From CAZEVY01 sp964515555 (GTDB lineage Bacteria; Acidobacteriota; Terriglobia; Bryobacterales; Bryobacteraceae), in the NCBI GenBank assembly GCA_964515555.1, contig CAZEVY010000157.1, forward strand, positions 1 to 8,058: 8,058 nt of DNA. Reading direction: 5' to 3'. Of the stretch, positions 1 through 5,929 are shown piece after piece. The notes beneath the pieces were generated by a model. The model was not told the DNA's origin and made no database searches. It was given only the letters and a program-made list of their open reading frames with translations. How positions within the stretch are numbered: position 1 is the stretch's first letter; every line of letters begins with the position of its first letter. The position numbers and the translations under genes were made by a program.

Positions 1-1302
1 ATCGGGATGTACTCGGTGGACGTGAAGTTCCCCGGCACGCGCATCCAGTTCGACGAATACGTCGCCACGGCGTCGCAGGCTCGCGCCCCCGGCGATCCCC
101 GGCCGCTGTATGCGATCAGCCGCGGACCGGACCCGGTGACGTTTAACATTCTTCCGAACGGCACGGTGCCGTTCGTAGGGACCAACTTCAGCGGCCGCGG
201 CGCGGCCGGCTGGGACAAGAACCTCCGCAATCCTTACACCCTGAACTGGAACATGAGCGTCCAGTACGAGTTCGTGAAGGACTACCTGCTGGAGTTCAGC
301 TACCAGGCCTCGGCGGGAGTCGGGCTGGTGGAGAACTGGCAGTCGAATATCTTCCCGATCGACTTCGCCAACGGGAATCCGGCGCTCCAGGCCCAGGTCC
401 AGGCGGCCTCGCAGAACTACCGGCCGTACACGCATTTCGGCAACATCCCGCTGCGGAGCAACTACGGGCACTCGACATTCCACTCGGGAACGGTCAAGAT
501 CGAAAAGCGCCTGTCGCGCGGCATGTACTTCAACACCTTCTACACCTGGGCGAAGGCCATCGACAGCCAGGACACGGACGGCGCCGGCAGCGGCATCGCT
601 CCGATTCAGAATCGCAACCTCGAGAAGGCGCGCGCCGGCTACGACCGGACACACCGGCTGGTTGGGGTCTACAACATCGAGCTTCCCTTCGGCCAGGGCA
701 AGAAGTGGATGAACGGCGGCGGCTGGAAGAACTGGATTTTCGGCGGCTACGAGATCTCCTGGATCCAGACGCTGGAGAGCGGCAACCCGCTGAACTTCTC
801 GTTCGGCAACAGCCCCTTCAACTACTACGGCACCGATTACGGCTCCCGCCGGCCCGACCTCGTCGGCCAACCGAAGATTCGCGACAACTGGAACGACTTC
901 GGCGGCGACCGCTTCAACACCAACAACGTGAACTCGGTCTTCGAGACCATGAACGTGTTCGCCTATCCGGGCGGCTGCGTCAATCCGACGACCACCGTAA
1001 CCGCGGCCCAGCGCACGCAATGCGACTTCCGGATCGGCAACGCCGGACGGAACATCCTGACCGGCCTGCCGCTGATCTGGTCGCAGGTGTCGGCCCAGAA
1101 GAACTTCCGGTTCAACGAGCGCTGGCTGGCCCAGCTCCGCTGGGATTTCCAGAACGCACTCAAGACGTTCAACTGGAACGCGCCGAACACTTCGGTCGAT
1201 TTCCGCAACCCGGCGACCTTCGGCAAGACCAACTCGGATCCGACCACAGCGTCGCTCGGCGGCCAGCCGCTGATGAACATCACCGTGATGCTGCGGTTCT
1301 GA
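1..1302 (+). CDS. TonB-dependent receptor-like outer-membrane beta-barrel protein (Oar/CarboxypepD_reg type), C-terminal part
   Basis: The frame is open from the first base, so the gene starts upstream; the Met at base 7 is internal. About 433 C-terminal residues are present, in a family whose members usually exceed 1000 residues, so any signal peptide, carboxypeptidase-regulatory-like domain and plug are off the edge. Residues are counted from the Met at base 7. Recognisable barrel stretches of the acidobacterial Oar-like family are NPYTLNWNMSVQYEF (75-89), VKIEKRLSRGMYFNTFYTWAK (163-183), DRTHRLVGVYNIELPFG (213-229), GNAGRNILTGLP (344-355) and NPATFGKT (401-408). The chain ends in MLRF, and a terminal aromatic residue is typical of barrels folded by the Bam machinery. 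C324 and C339 could close a disulfide in a surface loop. The likely role is outer-membrane uptake of large substrates such as glycans or chelates; the ligand cannot be read here. The next gene, 161 bp downstream, has its own likely promoter. Confidence 0.85.
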   Translation: MGMYSVDVKFPGTRIQFDEYVATASQARAPGDPRPLYAISRGPDPVTFNILPNGTVPFVGTNFSGRGAAGWDKNLRNPYTLNWNMSVQYEFVKDYLLEFSYQASAGVGLVENWQSNIFPIDFANGNPALQAQVQAASQNYRPYTHFGNIPLRSNYGHSTFHSGTVKIEKRLSRGMYFNTFYTWAKAIDSQDTDGAGSGIAPIQNRNLEKARAGYDRTHRLVGVYNIELPFGQGKKWMNGGGWKNWIFGGYEISWIQTLESGNPLNFSFGNSPFNYYGTDYGSRRPDLVGQPKIRDNWNDFGGDRFNTNNVNSVFETMNVFAYPGGCVNPTTTVTAAQRTQCDFRIGNAGRNILTGLPLIWSQVSAQKNFRFNERWLAQLRWDFQNALKTFNWNAPNTSVDFRNPATFGKTNSDPTTASLGGQPLMNITVMLRF

Positions 1303-1309
1303 GGAAGCG

Positions 1310-1386
1310 ATCAGTTATCAGTTATCAGCTAACGGCTAGCGGCTGATAAGGTGAGGCTGAAGGCTGAGAGCTGAAGGCTGACGGCT
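1310..1386. repeat. Degenerate heptamer tandem array, 11 in-phase units
   Basis: Eleven consecutive 7-bp units stay in register over 77 bp: ATCAGTT, ATCAGTT, ATCAGCT, AACGGCT, AGCGGCT, GATAAGG, TGAGGCT, GAAGGCT, GAGAGCT, GAAGGCT, GACGGCT. Two sub-families are visible, ATCAGYT on the left and GAVRGCT on the right, with a degraded unit (GATAAGG) between. The array starts 7 bp after the stop codon of the outer-membrane protein gene and ends about 77 bp before the methyltransferase start. It has no coding potential of its own. It resembles the short tandemly repeated repetitive sequences known from cyanobacteria. Its function is unknown; slippage-prone repeat, transcript-end structure and protein-binding platform are all possible. 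Confidence 0.75.
1322..1349 (+). terminator. Possible hairpin at the 3' end of the outer-membrane protein transcript
   Basis: TTATCAGC (1322-1329) is the exact reverse complement of GCTGATAA (1342-1349), giving an 8-bp stem with a 12-nt loop, 20 bp after the stop codon. No run of T follows, so it is not a classical intrinsic terminator; it could be an RNA-stabilising 3' structure. The arms also belong to the heptad array, so the pairing may be a by-product of the repeat. Confidence 0.3.
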
Positions 1387-1402
1387 GAAATGCTGATCGA
1401 GC

Positions 1403-1431
1403 TTGCGAAGCGCTGCGCCTCCGCGTAGACT
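1403..1431 (+). promoter_or_regulatory. Putative sigma70-type promoter for the methyltransferase gene
   Basis: TTGCGA (1403-1408, 4 of 6 matches to TTGACA) and TAGACT (1426-1431, 4 of 6 matches to TATAAT) are separated by exactly 17 bp. The predicted start of transcription is near 1438, leaving a leader of about 25 nt that holds the ribosome binding site AGGAAGGA (1452-1459). Position and spacing are right, but neither box is a strong match, so this is a prediction only. Confidence 0.35.
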
Positions 1432-1463
1432 AGATTTTTCGCAAACCGCCCAGGAAGGAACCC

Positions 1464-2027
1464 ATGGAAAGGTTAAAGAAAATAAACGTTTTGTGCCTGC
1501 TCCTGATTCTCACGCTGTGCCTGGCGCCGGCGCAGGAGCGCAAGCTGCGCGAGCCCGACGTCGTTTTCGTGCCGACGCCGCAGAACGTCGTCGACGAGAT
1601 GATGAAGCTCGCCAAGGTCGGCAAGGGCGACGTGGTCTACGATCTCGGCTGCGGCGACGGGCGGCTGGTAATCACGGCGGCCAAACTGGGCGCGGCCAAG
1701 GCCGTGGGCATCGACATCAACCCGGAGCGCATTCGCGAATCGGTGGAGAACGCCAAGCAGAACGGCGTCGCCGACAAGGTCCAGTTCCGCAACGAGGATC
1801 TGTTCGAGGCGAATTTCCGGGATGCCTCGGTCATCACCCTATACCTGCTCAATTCGCTGAACCTGAAGCTGCGGCCCAAGCTGTGGAAAGAGCTCAAACC
1901 CGGCACGCGCATCGTCTCCCACAGTTTCGATATGGGCGACTGGAAACCGGACAAGGAAGTCGACGTCGACGGACGCCGGATTTACTTCTGGACGATTCCG
2001 GCGAACGCGGCCTCTAAGGCGAACTGA
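1464..2027 (+). CDS. Class I SAM-dependent methyltransferase with N-terminal export or anchor segment
   Basis: A 187-residue protein. The ATG follows AGGAAGGA by 4 nt, a good ribosome binding site that fixes the start. Residues 1-6 carry K/R and are followed by a hydrophobic stretch (about 8-20) and A-P-A/Q (21-24), which reads as a type I signal peptide or an N-terminal anchor. Next come the pre-domain motif VFVPTPQNVVDEM (34-46), motif I DLGCGDGR (60-67, the SAM glycine loop), GIDINPERI (82-90; D84 is the expected ribose-binding acid), EDLFE (111-115) and a motif IV region VITLYLLNSLNLKLRP (123-138). The VPTP pre-motif plus DLGCGDGR resembles a widespread bacterial family distantly similar to mitochondrial protein-lysine methyltransferases of the FAM173 type. 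The substrate is unknown. The fold call is firm; lysine methylation is only an analogy. Export would be odd because SAM is cytosolic, so the segment may instead be a membrane anchor. Confidence 0.88.
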   Translation: MERLKKINVLCLLLILTLCLAPAQERKLREPDVVFVPTPQNVVDEMMKLAKVGKGDVVYDLGCGDGRLVITAAKLGAAKAVGIDINPERIRESVENAKQNGVADKVQFRNEDLFEANFRDASVITLYLLNSLNLKLRPKLWKELKPGTRIVSHSFDMGDWKPDKEVDVDGRRIYFWTIPANAASKAN

Positions 2028-2036
2028 TCGGGTGGG

Positions 2037-2054
2037 GCGGCGCTCCAGCGCCGC
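2037..2054. terminator. GC-rich hairpin in the convergent intergenic region
   Basis: GCGGCGCT (2037-2044) and AGCGCCGC (2047-2054) are perfect reverse complements, folding as a 7-bp stem with a TCCA loop. The hairpin begins 10 bp after the methyltransferase stop and lies downstream of the leftward winged-helix gene as well, so it could end both transcripts. There is no T-tract on either side, which weakens the case for an intrinsic terminator. A 13-bp inverted copy of its core occurs at 2173-2185 inside the neighbouring gene, so it may instead belong to a dispersed palindromic element. Confidence 0.4.
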
Positions 2055-2061
2055 GCGAGGG

Positions 2062-2139
2062 ACCGCTCGCTCACGCCCGCGGCTCCGCAAATGCAACCAG
2101 ACCGCTCGCTCACGCTCGCGGCTCCGTAAATGCAACCAG
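2062..2139. repeat. Two tandem copies of a 39-bp repeat overlapping a gene end
   Basis: Copy 1 is 2062-2100 and copy 2 is 2101-2139, directly abutting. They differ at two positions (CCCGCGG versus CTCGCGG, and CCGCAAA versus CCGTAAA). Each copy begins ACCGCTCGCTCACGC and ends AAATGCAACCAG. Copy 2 covers the last ten codons and the stop codon of the leftward winged-helix gene; copy 1 lies just beyond the stop. Read on the minus strand, copy 1 would encode nearly the same tail (VAFAEPRA then stop, against VAFTEPRA then stop). The GCTCGCTCACGCTCGCGG core looks like a dispersed extragenic repeat of the REP type; only a genome search can show that. Confidence 0.8.
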
Positions 2140-3267
2140 GGCCCCACACCACTGTGCGAGCACGTGTAGCTCGCGCTGGAGCGCCGGGCGGGCGCGTCCA
2201 CGATTGGCGTGTGGTTCCCAGTGCTCGGAGAGCACCAACAGCCGCTTACCCGGGCGGTCCAGCTTGAGGTCGACTCGCGCGATCAGGCGCTCACCCAGTA
2301 GAAACGGCAGCACGTAGAATCCCCAGCGGCGCTTCGGCGCGGGCACGAAAACCTCCAGCCGATACTCGAAGCCGAACAGCCGTTCGGCGCGGGGACGGAA
2401 CCATACCAGCGGATCGAACGGCGAGAGCAGCGCCGCGGCTTCGACCGGCTTCGGCGCGGGCGCCTTCGCGTCCAGGTACGCCGCGACTTTCCATCCCTCG
2501 ACGGCGACCTCGATCAACTCGCCCCCGGCGACCAGCTCGGCGATGCGCGGCCGAGCCAGGGCAGCCGGCATGCGCCAGTAATCGGCGAGATCGGCGGCGG
2601 CGGCGACCCCCAGGGCGCGCGCGGCGCGGCGAATCAGCTCGCGCTGCGCGTCGGCGCTGTCGAGCCGGGTCTCGCGGAAGGCCGCGGGGACGACACGCTC
2701 GGTAAGATCGAACACGCGCGCGAAGCCGTCTCCGCGCGAATGCGCCGCCAGCCGCCCCGCTCCGAAGTGCGACTCGAGCACCGCGCGCGGGACCGAGTAC
2801 CATGAGCCCTCGATGCGCCGGTCGATATTCGGGGGCGGCGCGACCTCGGCGGCCGAGAGCGGCCCGCGGCGGGCGATCTCGTCGAGGACCCCATCGACGT
2901 ATTCCGGGTGGCCGGCGATGTAGTGGTCGAATCCCCAGGGGCGGACGCGGTAGCTTTCGCGCCGGTAGGCCAGCGCCGGCCACAATTCCATCGGGACTAT
3001 GGAGGCTTCTCGCGCCCAGTGCTCGACGAATTCGCGGCGCTCGTAGACGACCCGGTCGAGCAGGCCGCGCGTGTAGGGGCCGAGGCGCGAGTACAGCACC
3101 AGGTAGTGCGACGGGGCGACGACGTTGACGAAATCGATCTGGAGGAGGCCGAGGCGATGGATCGCGCGGCGGACGTGTGCGATAGAGGGGCGCGTGGGGC
3201 GGGGTTCGGCGAAACCGGCGGCGGCGAGTGCGATGCGGCGGGCGTCGCGAAGGGAGAGCGCCGTCAC
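2110..3267 (-). CDS. Winged-helix DNA-binding protein, YcaQ/AlkZ (HTH_42) DNA-glycosylase family
   Basis: 385 residues from a GTG start. The start is supported by the family-like opening LSLRDARRIALAAAGF (4-19). Family hallmarks follow: LGLLQIDFVNVVAPSHYLVLY (39-59), with QID at 43-45 matching the Q-hydrophobic-D catalytic motif reported for YcaQ-type members (AlkZ itself has Q-x-Q); HWAREASIVP (83-92); SPFDPLVWFRPRAERLFGF (282-300); and WGFYVLPFLLGERLIARVDL (315-334). E. coli YcaQ unhooks DNA interstrand crosslinks as a base glycosylase, and AlkZ removes bulky alkyl adducts; this protein probably excises damaged bases in the cytoplasm, though the lesion is unknown. The length is close to the roughly 400 residues of the family. 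The start lies 9 nt after the stop of the kinase gene on the same strand and has only a weak ribosome binding site, so coupled translation is likely. The last ten codons and the stop lie within a 39-bp tandem repeat. Confidence 0.85.
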   Translation of the reverse strand: MTALSLRDARRIALAAAGFAEPRPTRPSIAHVRRAIHRLGLLQIDFVNVVAPSHYLVLYSRLGPYTRGLLDRVVYERREFVEHWAREASIVPMELWPALAYRRESYRVRPWGFDHYIAGHPEYVDGVLDEIARRGPLSAAEVAPPPNIDRRIEGSWYSVPRAVLESHFGAGRLAAHSRGDGFARVFDLTERVVPAAFRETRLDSADAQRELIRRAARALGVAAAADLADYWRMPAALARPRIAELVAGGELIEVAVEGWKVAAYLDAKAPAPKPVEAAALLSPFDPLVWFRPRAERLFGFEYRLEVFVPAPKRRWGFYVLPFLLGERLIARVDLKLDRPGKRLLVLSEHWEPHANRGRARPALQRELHVLAQWCGALVAFTEPRA

Positions 3268-3276
3268 CGCCGCACT

Positions 3277-5928
3277 CTACTTACCCGCGGGCGGGCGCCA
3301 GTTGAGGATCACGGAGATCGGGTCGGAGACCTCGCCTTCCTTGGGAATCACGGCCAGGATGCGCTCGCCGTCGGGCGTGGCGTCGAATCGCTTCTGCCCC
3401 TGGTTTCCCGGCTGCACGGGCAAATCGAACAGAGCCTGGGGCGGCGACGCGGCAAACGCGGCGCCGCTGTCCCGCACGGCGACCGCGGTCAGATTGCGGT
3501 CGGTGGAGAGGTAAAGAATCTCGCGGCCTTGCTTCGTCCAGACGGGCTGCTGGCCGCCGGCGTCGGATACTCTCCACTTCCCCTCGCCGGCGACGCCATC
3601 GGGCCCCACCGCGCGAACGTATATTTCCACCCGGCCGGACTCGTCCGATTGATACGCCATCCAGCGGCCGTCCGGGGAGAAGCGTCCCCATTGCTCGTTG
3701 GCCTTCGACTCGAAGAAGGTAACCGGCTTCGACTTTCCGTCCATGCGCAGGACCTTCAAGTCGAAAGAGGTCCCTCCGAGCTCGTGGTACACCAGAAAGC
3801 CGGACGACGACCAGTGGCTGGAGTACTGAAAGCCGGTCGGCTCGACGAGGCGCTCGGCCTGGCCGACGCCGGAGGCGTCCTTGACGTAGAGGGTCTGCCT
3901 CCTGGTTTCCTGCTCCCCGAGGTCGGGGCTGCCGAAGGCGATCCGCTTTCCGTCGGGGGACCACGCCGGCCAGGCGGTGCGGCGGGCGAGAAAGGTGATC
4001 TGCGATTGAACGCCGCGGTCGGGCTCCAGAACCCACAGGTCGACTTTCTCGACATCGGTGGTTCCCACGCCGGCGGCGATCTTCTGACCGTCGGGCGAAA
4101 GCGCCAGCGTGTAGATGAAGCCAGGTCCCTGGAAGCTCTTCAGCACGCGGCCCTGCCGGTCCATCCAGGCGGCGTTCCGGCCGCCCACGGTTCCGCCGCG
4201 GAGGAACGCCAGCACGCCGCCCGGAGAGATGGAGATGGGCGCGTAGTTCAGCAGCGTGGTGAACTGCACTCGTTCGGCGACGGGGAAAACCTCTCCCGCG
4301 GGGTCGAGACTTTCCGGGTCGGTCGGTTGGGCCATGAGCGTGGCGTCGCGGATGAACAGGAGGTGCCCGTACGGCGTGTCGCGCGGGGGAAGCCAGGCGA
4401 CGCTGGACACGTCGGCGAGAATCCGGCGAGGCGGCGCGCCGCCGTCGGCGGGCGCCACGTAGACGCCGTTCACCGACGTGGTCCCGGCGCTGACCAGGTA
4501 GAGGTACCGCCGGCCGTCCGGCAGAAAAACCGGAAAGCGGAGAGTGGTGCCCTTGGCGTCGATGAGCTTTGCCGGTACGCCGCCATTGGCATGCACCTTG
4601 CGGATCTCGCTGAGGTTGGGTGAGAAGACGATCATGCCGTCGTCGTTCCATGCGCCTCCGCGGCCGTTGGCAGCGTCGCACAGTGTAAGCGGCGGACCCC
4701 CAATGATGGCGACCTTCTTGAGTTTCGCCTGGGCGAAGAATCCGATGAAGCGGCTGTCGGGCGACCAGAAGGGAAACATGGCGTCCTCGGTGCCGGCGAG
4801 CGGCGTGGCTTCGGCGGAGTCGAAGGAACGCAGCAACAGGGGGTTCTTCGGGCCGGTTATCGAAATCACGATGCGCCGCCCGTCGGGCGAAACGGCGAAG
4901 CTGGCGGCCGGTCCTTTCGGCAGGGGGACGGTGAACTGCAACGCGGGCGATTCGGGCGGCCGCTCGCGGAAATGGACGAAGGAGAGCGCGGCCAGGGCGA
5001 GGAGCGGGATGGCAGCCGCCGCGACCAGGGCGCGGCCGCGAGCAGAGGCGGCGCCTGGAGGCCCGGCGCCGACCTGGAGGTCGTCACCTTGATCGCCCCC
5101 TCGCGCGAGGAGGATACGCGCTTCACCAATGTCGCGCAGGCGGAGATGGGCGTCCTTCTCGAGGCAGCGCTCGACGAGGCGCCGCACTTGAGAAGGAAGC
5201 ACGCCGGTGTCCGGCGTCGTCGTGATTACGGCGGCGAGCGAATCGGCGATGGTCTCGCCGCGATAGAGCTGCCGGCCGGTCAGCATCTCGTAGAGCACGA
5301 CACCGAAGGCCCAGATGTCGACGCGTTTGTCGGCGGCCTTGCCCTTGACCTGCTCGGGCGACATGTAGCCGGCGGTGCCGAGCAGCACGCCCGCGCGCGT
5401 GGCGGCGACCGAGAGGGTCGGCGAGTTGGCCTGGCTTTTCGCATTGACGGGTGCGTCGTCGAGGGCCTTGGCGAGGCCGAAGTCGAGGAGCTTCACGGCG
5501 CCCTGCGGCGTGATCATGACGTTGGCGGGCTTCAGGTCGCGATGGATGACGCCGCGCTCATGCGCGGATTCGAGGGCTTCGGCGATCTGGCGGGCATATT
5601 GAAGCGATTCCGCAAGCGGAATCGCACCAGACGAGATGCGCTCGGCGAGGGTTTCCCCTTCGACCAGCTCCATGACGAGCGCGGGCGAGTCGCCGGTGGT
5701 TTCGAGACCGTAGAGCACGGCGATGTTGGGATGATTCAGGGAGGCGAGCACCTGGGCCTCGCGCTCGAAGCGCGCCATGCGCTCGGGGTCGGCGGCGAGG
5801 GCAGAGGGCAGGATCTTGATGGCGACGTCGCGGTTGAGGCGCGTGTCGCGGGCGCGCCAGACTTCGCCCATGCCGCCTGCGCCGAGGCGGTCGGCGATGC
5901 GGTAGTGGCCGATGGTGGAGCCGGTCAT
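3277..5928 (-). CDS. Membrane Ser/Thr protein kinase with C-terminal WD40-like (PD40/TolB-type) propeller, paralogue A
   Basis: A complete 883-residue protein. The kinase domain (about 8-272) has all key elements: glycine loop LGAGGMGEVW (15-24), VAIK lysine K38, helix-C glutamate probably E57, HRDLKPAN (129-136, catalytic D131), DFG (149-151), and SPE (190-192) in place of APE. The activation loop is rich in Ser/Thr (S169, T171, S173, T177, T185), candidate autophosphorylation sites. A Gly/Ala linker is followed by one membrane helix (about 299-319). The rest (330-883) is a beta-propeller with repeated SPDG/SPDS motifs at 347, 389, 611, 657 and 751. Expected topology is kinase inside and propeller outside, making it a candidate sensor; ligand and targets are unknown. 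The ATG lies 1 nt after the stop of the upstream kinase paralogue, with GGAG (5939-5942) 10 nt ahead inside that gene. Such kinase-propeller proteins are abundant in Acidobacteriota. Confidence 0.92.
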   Translation of the reverse strand: MTGSTIGHYRIADRLGAGGMGEVWRARDTRLNRDVAIKILPSALAADPERMARFEREAQVLASLNHPNIAVLYGLETTGDSPALVMELVEGETLAERISSGAIPLAESLQYARQIAEALESAHERGVIHRDLKPANVMITPQGAVKLLDFGLAKALDDAPVNAKSQANSPTLSVAATRAGVLLGTAGYMSPEQVKGKAADKRVDIWAFGVVLYEMLTGRQLYRGETIADSLAAVITTTPDTGVLPSQVRRLVERCLEKDAHLRLRDIGEARILLARGGDQGDDLQVGAGPPGAASARGRALVAAAAIPLLALAALSFVHFRERPPESPALQFTVPLPKGPAASFAVSPDGRRIVISITGPKNPLLLRSFDSAEATPLAGTEDAMFPFWSPDSRFIGFFAQAKLKKVAIIGGPPLTLCDAANGRGGAWNDDGMIVFSPNLSEIRKVHANGGVPAKLIDAKGTTLRFPVFLPDGRRYLYLVSAGTTSVNGVYVAPADGGAPPRRILADVSSVAWLPPRDTPYGHLLFIRDATLMAQPTDPESLDPAGEVFPVAERVQFTTLLNYAPISISPGGVLAFLRGGTVGGRNAAWMDRQGRVLKSFQGPGFIYTLALSPDGQKIAAGVGTTDVEKVDLWVLEPDRGVQSQITFLARRTAWPAWSPDGKRIAFGSPDLGEQETRRQTLYVKDASGVGQAERLVEPTGFQYSSHWSSSGFLVYHELGGTSFDLKVLRMDGKSKPVTFFESKANEQWGRFSPDGRWMAYQSDESGRVEIYVRAVGPDGVAGEGKWRVSDAGGQQPVWTKQGREILYLSTDRNLTAVAVRDSGAAFAASPPQALFDLPVQPGNQGQKRFDATPDGERILAVIPKEGEVSDPISVILNWRPPAGK

Positions 5929-5929
5929 G

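Noticed and set aside
705..1346. 213-codon open frame on the plus strand overlapping the outer-membrane protein gene
   Set aside because: It is an out-of-frame R/P-rich translation inside a gene with clear barrel family similarity; no start signal and no domain.
1322..1349. Strong rho-independent terminator after the outer-membrane protein gene
   Set aside because: There is a real 8-bp stem but no T-tract, and the arms arise from the heptad repeat; kept only as a low-confidence structure.
1310..1386. CRISPR array
   Set aside because: Units are 7 bp with no spacers and no cas genes nearby.
2062..2139. Phage or integron attachment site
   Set aside because: Two abutting 39-bp copies without an integrase, a tRNA gene or separation between copies do not fit an att site.
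2908..4623. 571-codon open frame on the plus strand
   Set aside because: It lies antisense to kinase A and the winged-helix gene. Its translation is low-complexity in R/G/A/V with no recognisable domain, as expected opposite a GC3-rich gene.
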